55,037 nucleotides of DNA, taken from positions 1-55,037 of the forward strand of contig CAZPBK010000006.1 of assembly GCA_964584985.1 (NCBI GenBank), written 5' to 3'. Of the stretch, positions 23,954-32,244 are shown piece by piece. A program made the translations under genes and the position numbers. Every line of letters starts with the position of its first letter. Positions within the stretch are counted from its first letter, which is position 1. The notes under the pieces are model-generated. The model was not told where the DNA came from. It worked only from the letters and a program-made list of their open reading frames with translations, and made no database searches. This DNA comes from JABMRF01 sp964584985. Its GTDB lineage: Bacteria > Patescibacteriota > Patescibacteriia > UBA11705 > JABHMO01.

Positions 23954-25996
23954 TTATACATCCAGATTTTTTACGCTGGTGGCATGGGTTTTTATAAAGC
24001 GTTTTCTGGGCATAACATCAGAACCCATTAAAACATCAAAAACTTCATCAGCGGCTTCAGCATCTTCAATAGTTACCTTTTTCAAAAATCTATTTCCCGG
24101 ATCCATAGTGGTTTCCCAAAGTTGTTCAGCGTTCATTTCACCCAGACCTTTGTATCTTTGAATACCCAAACCTTTGACCTTTTCTTTATCTTCCTCTTCC
24201 GCTTTAACCACTTTTACATCCTTGGCTTTTTTAAATTTGTTTATTAATTCATCATAGCCCTTGTCAGTGTAAGCGTAGTGAATTTCTTTACCTTTTTTGA
24301 TTTGGTATAAAGGAGGTTGGGCTATATAAACATAACCTTGCTTTATTAGTTCCGGGAAATGGCGATAAAAAAGAGTAAGCAAAAGTGTTCTGATATGTGA
24401 GCCGTCAACATCGGCATCGGTCATAATCACTATTTTGTGATAACGCAGTTTTTCCAAATTAAACTGTTCTCCAATATTTGTGCCGAGTGCTATAACCAAG
24501 GACTTTATTTCATTGTTGCTAAGCATTTTATCCAAGCGTGCTTTTTCCACATTTATGATCTTACCGCGCAAAGGAAGTATGGCCTGGAATTTTCTGTTTC
24601 TACCTTGTTTGGCGCTACCCCCGGCCGAATCTCCCTCAACAATATATAATTCGCATTCTTCCGGCTTGCGTGAGGAACAGTCGGAGAGTTTGCCGGGCAG
24701 GCTTAGACTGTCTAATACTCCTTTTCTTAGGATTGTTTCTCGGGCTGCTCTGGAGGCTTTTCTGGCTTGCGCCGCCAAAAGAGCTTTGCCTATAATCGCT
24801 TCTGCGTCGCGAGGATGTTCTTCCAAAAAAATAGCTAGATTTTCTGACAAGACGTTGTCCACGGCTGGTTTTACCTCGGCATTACCCAGTTTGGCTTTTG
24901 TTTGTCCTTCAAACTGAGGATCTTTTATTTTTACGCTGATAATACCGGTAAGACCTTCTCTTACATCGTCTCCGGTAAGATTATCATCTTTATCTTTTAA
25001 GATGTTGTTTTTTCTGGCATAGGAGTTTAATGTCCTAGTTAAAGCCGTTCTAAAGCCGGCTACATGCATACCGCCTTCCGGATTTAGGATGTTATTGGTA
25101 AAGGCCAAAACCGTTTCATTATATTCTTCAGTATATTTAATGGCTATTTCCACTTGTACTTCATCATGCATTTTATCCACATAAAAGATATTCTCATGTT
25201 TCATTTTGTCTTGTCGGTTCAGTTGTTTTACATAAGAAGCTATACCACCTTCAAAATAAAAAGCGTATTGCTTTTTCTTTTTTTTGTCACGTAAATCAAG
25301 ACAAATAATTTTTATACCTTTGGTTAAAAAGGCTTGTTGGCGCATACGATTTAAAACCTTTTCCCAGCTGAATTCGGTGACTGTAAAAATTTCCGGATCC
25401 GGTTTGAAATATACGCTTGTTCCGCTTTGATAGCTTTTTTCCGGATGATAGGGGTCGGGATTTAGAGTTCTTCTGATCTTTCCGGTGTTTTTTATTTTGG
25501 TTTTGGCCAAGCCTTGCTGATACTCTTGCTGATAAACTTGACCGTTTCTTTTTATTTCCGCTTTTGTCCAAGCAGAAAGAGCATTAACTACCGAAACACC
25601 CACACCATGAAGACCGCCTGAAACTTTATATCCGCCTTGTCCGAATTTTCCTCCGGCGTGAAGTTTGGTCATTACGGTTTCCAGAGCTGAAAGCTTGGTG
25701 ACCTTGTGTTTTTCCACGGGAATTCCTCGTCCGTTATCCGAAACCCAAACCGAATTGTCGGGCATGAGTTTTACTACGACTTCAGAAGCATATCCGGCCA
25801 TGGCTTCATCAATGGAGTTATCCACCACTTCCCAAAGCATGTGATGCAAACCTTCGGTGGCCGTGTTTCCGATATACATTCCGGGTCTTTTTCTTACCGG
25901 AGCCAGTCCTTCCAAAACAGTAATTTGTTCCGCGCCGTAAGCTCCCGGTTTTTTGTCTTTGGCCTTTGTTTTTTTACTTGTTGATTTTTTCGGCAT
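23954..25996 (-). CDS. gyrB: DNA gyrase subunit B
   Basis: A 680-residue type IIA topoisomerase ATPase subunit. GHKL ATPase motifs: RPGMYIGNTATEGLHHM, EVVDNSIDEAMAG (catalytic Glu and Asn), DNGRGIPV, and GLHGVGVSVVNALS. The TOPRIM part has YIVEGDSAGGSAKQG and IMTDADVDGSHIRTLLL. QAILPLRGKIINVEKAR fits GyrB rather than ParE. A Lys-rich N-terminal extension of about 20 residues precedes the ATPase domain. gyrA is not in the window. The gene has no Shine-Dalgarno sequence. Confidence 0.95.
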   Translation of the reverse strand: MPKKSTSKKTKAKDKKPGAYGAEQITVLEGLAPVRKRPGMYIGNTATEGLHHMLWEVVDNSIDEAMAGYASEVVVKLMPDNSVWVSDNGRGIPVEKHKVTKLSALETVMTKLHAGGKFGQGGYKVSGGLHGVGVSVVNALSAWTKAEIKRNGQVYQQEYQQGLAKTKIKNTGKIRRTLNPDPYHPEKSYQSGTSVYFKPDPEIFTVTEFSWEKVLNRMRQQAFLTKGIKIICLDLRDKKKKKQYAFYFEGGIASYVKQLNRQDKMKHENIFYVDKMHDEVQVEIAIKYTEEYNETVLAFTNNILNPEGGMHVAGFRTALTRTLNSYARKNNILKDKDDNLTGDDVREGLTGIISVKIKDPQFEGQTKAKLGNAEVKPAVDNVLSENLAIFLEEHPRDAEAIIGKALLAAQARKASRAARETILRKGVLDSLSLPGKLSDCSSRKPEECELYIVEGDSAGGSAKQGRNRKFQAILPLRGKIINVEKARLDKMLSNNEIKSLVIALGTNIGEQFNLEKLRYHKIVIMTDADVDGSHIRTLLLTLFYRHFPELIKQGYVYIAQPPLYQIKKGKEIHYAYTDKGYDELINKFKKAKDVKVVKAEEEDKEKVKGLGIQRYKGLGEMNAEQLWETTMDPGNRFLKKVTIEDAEAADEVFDVLMGSDVMPRKRFIKTHATSVKNLDV

Positions 25997-26081
25997 AATA
26001 AAAAATTGCTAATCATTATATGAGCATTTTATCACAGACAAGGAAAATTGTGAAGTTTGTTAAGACATTTATCCGCAGCTT

Positions 26082-26110
26082 TTGGGCTTAATCTGATTTT
26101 ATGGTACAAT
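26082..26110 (+). promoter_or_regulatory. Promoter of the 26145 gene
   Basis: TTGGGC (26082-26087), 17 bases, TACAAT (26105-26110). The -10 is strong and the -35 weak. Confidence 0.55.
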
Positions 26111-26144
26111 ATGATTGAAATTAAAATAAAAATTAAATAAAAGT

Positions 26145-27011
26145 ATGCCCAATAATATTTATAATAACTTAAGTGACCAAGAACTTAAGGCCGGATATTG
26201 GTATGTTCGTCATCGCGTTTTACTCAGACAGATCGGAATAATGGCTTTATTTGTAATGGCCGGAGGTCTTTTATTGTACGGAGTCTTTGGGTTGCTCAAT
26301 TTTTATGTGGTAAAAGCTCCCGAACATCAGGTTTTGGAAAAAGAATTGGCCGCTCCGAAAATGAACTATGCTATTTTAGCCGAACTTAATCGAGCTAAAG
26401 GTTTACAGGTGCTTGAAACAAAGGTTTTTAAGGTTGAACAAGGTGTTTATGATTTGTATTCTCGAGTGGTTAATCCAAATTCTCAATGGGTGGTCACCGG
26501 CATGGAATATTACTATTTAATGGGGGATCAAAAATCCGAAGTGCAAACGGACTTTATTTTGCCCGGACAAACCAAAAATCTTTTCTTATTAAACCATGAA
26601 ACAACTGAATATCCCGGACAAGCTGATATAATTATAGAAAATATAACTTGGAAAAAGATTAATGATTATCAGGCCTGGAGCAACAAGGTTTTAAATTTTT
26701 CTTATGAAAATATTGAAGTGGATTCGGGTAGTCAAAAAGAATCCACTCAGGTTAGTTTTGATTTGATTAACCGCAGTCCATACAATTTTTGGGAACCTTC
26801 TTTTGATTTGTTTTTTATGAGGAATGATCAAGTGGTGGGAGTCAGTCAAGTTGTGCTGGATGAGTTTTTAAGTGGAGAAAAACGTTCTGAAAAAATGGTT
26901 GTTTTTCGTTCTTTCCCCAGAGGAGTTGACCTAATGATTATGCCGGATATAAATATTTTAAATCCTGATGTTTTTAAAGGTTTTGATCAAGGATCCGGAG
27001 AATTAAAGTAA
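26145..27011 (+). CDS. Single-pass membrane protein, function unknown
   Basis: A 288-residue protein with a cytoplasmic N-terminus of about 28 residues (including the YWYVRHRVLLRQ segment), one membrane helix at about 30-55 and an external domain of beta-rich character (for example VYDLYSRVVNPNSQWVVTGMEYYYLMG). The external domain seems to consist of two similar halves of strand-turn patterns ending in PRGVDLMIMPDINILNP. No family is recognised. It precedes rodA by 70 bases on the same strand, with a U-rich hairpin-like AATTATTTAATT region between them, and may share its transcript. Confidence 0.65.
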   Translation: MPNNIYNNLSDQELKAGYWYVRHRVLLRQIGIMALFVMAGGLLLYGVFGLLNFYVVKAPEHQVLEKELAAPKMNYAILAELNRAKGLQVLETKVFKVEQGVYDLYSRVVNPNSQWVVTGMEYYYLMGDQKSEVQTDFILPGQTKNLFLLNHETTEYPGQADIIIENITWKKINDYQAWSNKVLNFSYENIEVDSGSQKESTQVSFDLINRSPYNFWEPSFDLFFMRNDQVVGVSQVVLDEFLSGEKRSEKMVVFRSFPRGVDLMIMPDINILNPDVFKGFDQGSGELK

Positions 27012-27081
27012 AACTATACAAATATTTTATAACTGCTAAGATTAAGATAGAATTATTTAATTCTATCTTTTACCTTTTATT

Positions 27082-28176
27082 ATGTTGAAAAGGATTTTGG
27101 AAAATTTGGCCAAGATGGATTGGATCCTTTTAACGGCTGTTTTCATGCTGTTTTTTTTGGGATTGGCCGCCATATACAGTGTTAATCTAAGCCAGGCGGA
27201 TGAGGGTTATGACAATTTTAAAAAGCAGATTTTGTTTGCCGTGATAGGGCTGGTATTTATGCTTATTTTGGGGTTAAGTAATTATGCCGGACTCAGGGTT
27301 TACAGTAGGCTCCTTTGGTTGGTTTGTTTTGTGTTGTTAATCTTGGTTTTATTTGTGGGCAGCGTAGTTCACGGGACTCAAGGCTGGCTGTCTTTAGGGA
27401 GTTTTAATATTCAGCCCGTGGAATTGGCCAAAGTGGTTTTAATAATCGTTTTAGCCAAATTTTTCAGCAATCGTTTACAAAACTTTACTGAGACCAAACA
27501 TATTATAGTAAGTTTGATTCTTTGTCTGTCTTTGGCTGTCCCGGTTTTGCTACAACCAGATTTGGGATCGGCGGCTGTTCTTTTGGGTATTTGGTTTATA
27601 ATGCTTTTGCTTACCGGGATAAGAAAAAGAACTGTTTTACTTTTGTTTTTGCTTTTGGCCGTGGTGGCGGTAATGGGCTGGACTGTATTTTTAAAGGATT
27701 ATCAAAAAGAAAGAATAATGGTTTTTTTGGATCCGCAATCTGATCCTTTGGGAAGCGGATATAATGTGACACAATCGGTGATAGCTATAGGTTCCGGTAA
27801 AATTTGGGGAAGGGGACTGGGCTTTGGGTCACAAAGCCAGCTGAAATTTATTCCGGAGGCGCAAACTGATTTTATTTTTGCCGTGATCGCCGAAGAACTC
27901 GGTCTTTTTGGAGTTTTTTTAGTAGTTTTTCTTTGGGCTTTGATTTTTTATCGTTTACTTTTGATCGCCAAGGGAGCCAGGGATGATTTTGGGATGTTTT
28001 TGGTTCTCGGAGTTATGAGTATTTTCTTTTGGCATTTAATGATAAATATGGGCATGAACATGGGGATTATGCCGGTAATGGGAATTTCTTTGCCTTTTTT
28101 AAGTTATGGGGGTAGCTTTTTGATTGTTGCCATGCTTTTGGTAGGTATGGCTCAAAGCGTAAAAATTAAAAGTTGA
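27082..28176 (+). CDS. rodA: FtsW/RodA family peptidoglycan polymerase, RodA-like
   Basis: A 364-residue SEDS protein with about ten membrane segments. Motifs are HGTQGWLSLGSFNIQPVELAKV, LQPDLGSAAVLLGIW, and ISLPFLSYGGSFLIVAMLL at the end. It is the second SEDS gene of the window; the copy at 8714 lies in the mraY-murD cluster, so this one is assigned to lateral-wall elongation (RodA). It starts with MLKRILENLAKMDW and ends in a UGA stop, showing that UGA is read as a stop here. Confidence 0.88.
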   Translation: MLKRILENLAKMDWILLTAVFMLFFLGLAAIYSVNLSQADEGYDNFKKQILFAVIGLVFMLILGLSNYAGLRVYSRLLWLVCFVLLILVLFVGSVVHGTQGWLSLGSFNIQPVELAKVVLIIVLAKFFSNRLQNFTETKHIIVSLILCLSLAVPVLLQPDLGSAAVLLGIWFIMLLLTGIRKRTVLLLFLLLAVVAVMGWTVFLKDYQKERIMVFLDPQSDPLGSGYNVTQSVIAIGSGKIWGRGLGFGSQSQLKFIPEAQTDFIFAVIAEELGLFGVFLVVFLWALIFYRLLLIAKGARDDFGMFLVLGVMSIFFWHLMINMGMNMGIMPVMGISLPFLSYGGSFLIVAMLLVGMAQSVKIKS

Positions 28177-28210
28177 TTTTTGTATAAAATGTCTTGAGAC
28201 TAAGTCTTGT

Positions 28211-28239
28211 TTGACTAATTTAAGACTATCTGCTACAAT
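28211..28239 (+). promoter_or_regulatory. Promoter of the L25/CTC gene
   Basis: TTGACT (28211-28216), 17 bases, TACAAT (28234-28239). It lies inside the longer reading frame that opens at 28211, so it supports the start at 28271. Confidence 0.8.
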
Positions 28240-28270
28240 CCACCTTGATCTGATAATTAAAATACATTAT

Positions 28271-28951
28271 ATGGTTTATAAATTAAGCGCAAAAATCAGA
28301 GATAAAAAAGAAAGCTTGCAGGAAATGAGAAAAAACGGACTTATTCCGGGAATTGTTTACGGTCCTGAATTGGAGGAAAATATATTGGTTAAAATACCTT
28401 TTTCCTTGTTTAACAAACTATATCAAGAGGCCGGAGAAAGTTCTTTGGTTAACTTGTCTTTGGAAAAAGAAGATAAATCCAGGGAGGTTCTGGTAAAATC
28501 AATTTCCCGACATCCGGTTAAAGACATGTTTTATCATGTGGATTTTTATCAAATTAAAAGAGGACAAAAATTGGAAGTTTCTGCGGAATTGGTATTTGAA
28601 GGACAGGCTCCGGCGGAAAAAGAACTTGGCGGTATTTTGACTAAGAATTTAAGCGATATTAATATTAAATGTTTGCCCAAAGATTTGATTTCCGAAATAA
28701 AGGTGGATCTTTCTTCTTTAAAAACTTTGAACGATGTTATAAGAATTGAGGATCTGAATTTAAAAGACGAAATAGAAATTTTGGATGATCCCAAAACAGT
28801 AATCGCCACTGTGGTTGAGCCGGAAGAAGAACCGGAACCTGAGGAAGAAGAAGCTGAAGGCGAAGGAGAATCGGAAGAGGGAGAAGAAAAGACTTCGGAA
28901 GAAGAAGGTGAGAATGAAAACAAAGAAGAATCCGTTGAAGAAAAAAAATAA
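28271..28951 (+). CDS. rplY: Ribosomal protein bL25/CTC with acidic tail
   Basis: A 226-residue 5S rRNA-binding protein of the CTC/TL5 form. The N-terminal L25 domain (MVYKLSAKIRDKKES, then LIPGIVYGPELEENI) is followed by the TL5-type beta domain (about 95-180, with PVKDMFYHVDFYQIKRGQKL at the junction). The last ~45 residues are almost only Glu, Gly, Ser and Pro (EPEEEPEPEEEEAEGEG and on). The tail is longer and more acidic than usual. A terminator at 28971-29007 follows directly. Confidence 0.9.
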   Translation: MVYKLSAKIRDKKESLQEMRKNGLIPGIVYGPELEENILVKIPFSLFNKLYQEAGESSLVNLSLEKEDKSREVLVKSISRHPVKDMFYHVDFYQIKRGQKLEVSAELVFEGQAPAEKELGGILTKNLSDINIKCLPKDLISEIKVDLSSLKTLNDVIRIEDLNLKDEIEILDDPKTVIATVVEPEEEPEPEEEEAEGEGESEEGEEKTSEEEGENENKEESVEEKK

Positions 28952-28970
28952 TCAACTTGATTAAACTGCA

Positions 28971-29007
28971 AAAGTGCTCTATTATATGTTCGTAGAGTAC
29001 TTTTTTT
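28971..29007 (+). terminator. Terminator abutting the DUF3048 start codon
   Basis: AAAGTGCTCTA (28971-28981) pairs with TAGAGTACTTT (28993-29003) over an 11-base loop with one G-U pair, followed by a U7 run at 29001-29007. The next gene's ATG starts at 29008. Either it ends the L25 transcript and the next gene depends on readthrough, or it works as a regulatory hairpin. Confidence 0.8.
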
Positions 29008-30066
29008 ATGTCTAAAAAAGAGAAGAAAAAGTTAATTATAATTATTCTGGCGGTTGTTTTTGTGCTGGGTCTTTTTTTTGTTGGGAGCTTTTTATATAAG
29101 CAAATAAAAAAAACCGAAAATCAAAATCAAAAACAGGTGGAGGCGATTATAAATAACGATTTTTCAGAGTGCGAGAAAAGAAAAAGTATTAACGGTCTTT
29201 GTTATGACCTTGATTCCGAACCCGGCCTATTTTCAGTGATGATAGAGAATCATTCGGACTCCAGACCTCCCAGTGGATTAAGCGGGGCTGATTTGATTTA
29301 TGAATCCGTGGTAGAAGCTCCGATCACCAGATTTTTAGCTGTTTTCAGTTTGGATAATAAAATAAATAAAATCGGTCCGGTGAGATCGGCTCGTCCTTTT
29401 TATGTTGATTGGGCCAAAGAGTTTAAGGCTCCTTATCTTCATGTGGGCGGTAGCCCGGAGGCTTTGGATTATTTGGCCGAGTCCTATGTTTTTGATTTAA
29501 ATCAGTTCTCTTTTGGTCAATATTTTTGGCGGGATTCCTCCAGGCACAAGCCGCATAATGTTTATACTTCCACGGATTTGGTAAAAAAAGCCATTGCCTC
29601 TCAATCTTGGTCAATAAAAAATGATTTCAACAGTTGGAAATATAAACCGGAGGGACAGATTGTTGATGAAGCAAAAACAGCAAAAGAAGTTTATATTAAT
29701 TTTAACAGCCCGGTTTATGCGGTTAAATGGTTGTATGATGAAAAAAGAAATAATTATCAGAGGTTTCAGGCCGGACGCCCGCATAAGGATGCTGATTATA
29801 CACAAATTTACGCTAAGAATATAGCGATTATGTATACGGAAAGTCGGATTATTGATTCTTACGGGCGCAGGGAAACCAAAACGGTCGGTCAAGGAAAGGC
29901 CTTGATTTTTCAAGATGGCAAAGTTTTGCCGGCCGAATGGAGAAGACCTGGCTTGGATCAGAGAACCAGATTTTTTTCCACACAAGATCAAGAGGTTAAA
30001 TTTAATCCGGGTACTACTTGGATTGAAGTTATACCTGTTCAATATCCTGAGGTTAAATATGAATAA
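29008..30066 (+). CDS. DUF3048 domain protein, membrane-anchored
   Basis: A 352-residue protein with a Lys-rich N-terminus and one membrane helix (about 9-32), then a large extracellular DUF3048 domain (YerB-like). Diagnostic segments are FSVMIENHSDSRPPSGLSGADLIYE, PITRFLAVF, KIGPVRSARPFYVDWAKE and the late region FLKDGKVLPAEW-like QDGKVLPAEWRRPGLDQRTRF. The family is common in Gram-positive bacteria and CPR; its biochemical role is not established. It overlaps the next gene by 8 bases, so the two are translated together. Confidence 0.85.
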   Translation: MSKKEKKKLIIIILAVVFVLGLFFVGSFLYKQIKKTENQNQKQVEAIINNDFSECEKRKSINGLCYDLDSEPGLFSVMIENHSDSRPPSGLSGADLIYESVVEAPITRFLAVFSLDNKINKIGPVRSARPFYVDWAKEFKAPYLHVGGSPEALDYLAESYVFDLNQFSFGQYFWRDSSRHKPHNVYTSTDLVKKAIASQSWSIKNDFNSWKYKPEGQIVDEAKTAKEVYINFNSPVYAVKWLYDEKRNNYQRFQAGRPHKDADYTQIYAKNIAIMYTESRIIDSYGRRETKTVGQGKALIFQDGKVLPAEWRRPGLDQRTRFFSTQDQEVKFNPGTTWIEVIPVQYPEVKYE

Positions 30067-30784
30067 AAAACAAGAATATAAAGAAAAATTCTATTGGATT
30101 TTTTTGGTCGTGGTGATCTTAAGTGGATTGTCCATTTACGGTTGGAATTTATTGCAAGGAAATAATTTGGCTCAACCTCCTAAAATTGATTTGGAAGAAT
30201 TAAATCAATCTAGTGAACAGTTTAAGACCCTTTTTGACGACAGAGGAAAAGATTCTTCAAACCAAGAGACGGCAACAGAGCAAAGATCAGAAAAACAAGT
30301 ATCCGTCGGACAAGATAAAGAAATAGGGAATTTGTCAAAGTATAATCCCGGATATGTTTATTTTAAGGATTGTTTTAGGTTGAATACGGCGGAAGAGAGT
30401 AGAGAGTTAATAGCCGGTTTTTTAATGGATTTTCCTGGGTTGGCGCAAGCGAATATTGAAATGCTCAATGCGGTGAAAAAAGTGGAATTGGGTTTACCTT
30501 TGGTAAACGGAGAAGAGGTTGTTGAGCGGTTGGAAGAAAGTGATTTGATAAAAAATCTTAAATTAAAAAAATCGCCCGTTTGGTCGGCCGAATTGGATAA
30601 AGAGATGTTTTTGTCTGTTTTTAAGGAGCGTTTGGTTCGGATAACCAAAGATGTTAAAATTTTAACAAAATCTTTGGATAAACAGTATGTGGCTCGAATA
30701 AATTATGTGGACCTAAAAGGTGTTCAACCCGAGGTTTTGCGTTTAAAGAAAGAATTTTCCAACATGGTTTGGATCAGTGAATAA
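30059..30784 (+). CDS. Membrane-anchored protein, function unknown
   Basis: A 241-residue protein: basic N-terminus, one membrane helix (about 11-33), a Gln/Glu/Ser-rich linker (about 45-95) and a C-terminal domain of about 140 residues beginning YVYFKDCFRL. The terminal part (KILTKSLDKQYVARINYVDLKGVQPEVLRLKKEF) has an alternating strand/helix pattern. No family is recognised. Its ATG overlaps the DUF3048 stop codon (8 bases shared), which points to translational coupling. A longer frame from 29915 lies within the DUF3048 gene and is rejected. Confidence 0.65.
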   Translation: MNKKQEYKEKFYWIFLVVVILSGLSIYGWNLLQGNNLAQPPKIDLEELNQSSEQFKTLFDDRGKDSSNQETATEQRSEKQVSVGQDKEIGNLSKYNPGYVYFKDCFRLNTAEESRELIAGFLMDFPGLAQANIEMLNAVKKVELGLPLVNGEEVVERLEESDLIKNLKLKKSPVWSAELDKEMFLSVFKERLVRITKDVKILTKSLDKQYVARINYVDLKGVQPEVLRLKKEFSNMVWISE

Positions 30785-30788
30785 ATTT

Positions 30789-31658
30789 TTATAATTTAAT
30801 TCTTAAGACTCGGTTTTTGGCGGCCAAGTCTTTTTTTTCGCGTATTTCAGCTTGCGGTAGAACCGAGTTAATGAATTTTTTTAATTCCGGTGACTGATCT
30901 TGACCTATTTCCACTAAAATTAGTTCGGGTTTGTAGGGCAGGGTTTTTACTTGTTGAAAAAAATCACGATAAGCATCTAAGCCGTCCGAACCGGCGTATA
31001 AGGCTTGTGGCGGTTCGAATTTTAAGGCTTTTTCATCTGAGGATTTTAAAAGGTTTTTATGGTTTTCATCCAAATAAGGTAGATTAGCGATAATTACCTT
31101 AAATTTTTGCTCAAATATTGGTTTAAGCAAATTGCCTTGAAAAAATTTTATTTTATCGGTAGTTTGGTGTTTTTTGGCGTTGAGTTTGGCGATTTCCAAA
31201 GCTTTGGCGGAAATATCCGTGGCCGTTATTTGAACCTGAGGTAGAGTTTTGGCCAGACTGACAGCAATACAGCCGGAGCCGGTGCCGATTTCGGCAACTG
31301 ATAGCGGAGTTTTTCTGTTCTTTTTTTCTTTGATATATTGTTGAGCTTGTTCAACCAAAAGTTCGGTCTCCGGACGAGGCACTAAAACATTTTCATTAAT
31401 CAAAAAATCTAAACCAAAAAATTCTTTATGTCCGGTTAAATAGGCCAGTGGAGTATGCTGAGCCCTTTTGTTTATCAGTCGATCCAAGGTCTTAATTTGT
31501 TGGTCGGTCAACTCTTTTTCCGGATAAGTGTATAGAAATTCTTTAGGTTTTTTCAGGACAAAGCTTAAAAGCACTTCAGCGTCAAGCTGAGCGGTTTGAA
31601 GATCGTTTTTTCGCAGTTTTTGTTTATTTTCGCTTAAAGTTTGTTTTATGCTTGACAT
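30789..31658 (-). CDS. prmC: Peptide chain release factor N5-glutamine methyltransferase
   Basis: A 289-residue SAM methyltransferase that modifies the GGQ Gln of release factors. The helical N-terminal domain is followed by a Rossmann core: VAEIGTGSGCIAVSLAKTLP (SAM loop), ITATDISAKALEIAKLNAKKH, and the substrate motif as NLPYL rather than the classic NPPY. The frame extends to 31799, but the ATG at 31658 fits the family. prfA, its target, lies upstream on the same strand, separated by an oppositely oriented unknown gene. Confidence 0.93.
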   Translation of the reverse strand: MSSIKQTLSENKQKLRKNDLQTAQLDAEVLLSFVLKKPKEFLYTYPEKELTDQQIKTLDRLINKRAQHTPLAYLTGHKEFFGLDFLINENVLVPRPETELLVEQAQQYIKEKKNRKTPLSVAEIGTGSGCIAVSLAKTLPQVQITATDISAKALEIAKLNAKKHQTTDKIKFFQGNLLKPIFEQKFKVIIANLPYLDENHKNLLKSSDEKALKFEPPQALYAGSDGLDAYRDFFQQVKTLPYKPELILVEIGQDQSPELKKFINSVLPQAEIREKKDLAAKNRVLRIKL

Positions 31659-31680
31659 TTTTTGCTTAATAATATAAATT
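31652..31680 (+). promoter_or_regulatory. Candidate promoter of the 31732 gene
   Basis: TTGACA (31652-31657) overlaps the prmC start codon on the other strand; a TAAATT at 31675-31680 (17-base spacing) or TATAAA at 31673-31678 (15) could be the -10. Confidence 0.5.
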
Positions 31681-31731
31681 AATATGTCAGGTTCTTTGCA
31701 TTTTTTCAACTTATAACCGGGAGGTGTCAAG

Positions 31732-32184
31732 ATGGGAGCAAAGGAAATTACGGTCAAAGATCTGCAAAACAAGGATTTGCTCGGTTGGAAATTGAACAAA
31801 ATCGGTTATTTGAAACTTTCTTCCGAACTGGGCTTGAATGAATCGGAAATGTTGTTCAAGGTTCAGGACTACGCCATTGTGGACAAGGTTTGCAAGATCC
31901 TCAAGTTCATCTACGGGGTTGAAGGCGGAGAATATCATCCGGTGGAGCGGTTTACCCTGGCCGGCGTTATGGTCAATGAGCAGAAAAGAGCCTTTTTTAC
32001 GATTCAGGACTTGAAAGAGGAGAGCCTAACGGCCAGACCGCTTGAATTCAAGGATCGAGAACACTTTTTGGATCTTTGGGATCAGGTAAAGTCTGTTCTC
32101 AAGAACAGATTGGAGCAGGAGGATTTTTTGGCGCTTCTTTTGGAGGAAAAGAAAAAAGAGGTGCGAGAAGAGTTTGACCTGTAG
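31732..32184 (+). CDS. Soluble protein, function unknown
   Basis: A 150-residue soluble protein with a Lys/Glu/Leu-rich composition and a mainly helical C-terminus ending in LLLEEKKKEVREEFDL. No family recognised. The GGGAGGTG site at about 31719-31726 is a strong Shine-Dalgarno and its own terminator follows at 32194-32221. It sits between prfA and prmC on the opposite strand, so it looks inserted into a locus whose other genes belong together. Its base composition is noticeably richer in G and C than the neighbouring release-factor genes. Confidence 0.7.
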   Translation: MGAKEITVKDLQNKDLLGWKLNKIGYLKLSSELGLNESEMLFKVQDYAIVDKVCKILKFIYGVEGGEYHPVERFTLAGVMVNEQKRAFFTIQDLKEESLTARPLEFKDREHFLDLWDQVKSVLKNRLEQEDFLALLLEEKKKEVREEFDL

Positions 32185-32193
32185 ATACAGTCC

Positions 32194-32225
32194 AAAGGGA
32201 TTTCACGCATGGGATCCCTTTTTTG
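32194..32225 (+). terminator. Terminator of the 31732 gene
   Basis: AAAGGGAT (32194-32201) pairs with ATCCCTTT (32214-32221) and is followed by TTTG. Confidence 0.8.
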
Positions 32226-32244
32226 TTTGGTTAAACCGGGTGTT

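Noticed and set aside
28549..28971. Ser/Pro-rich frame on the minus strand
   Set aside because: Antisense shadow of the acidic tail of the L25 gene.
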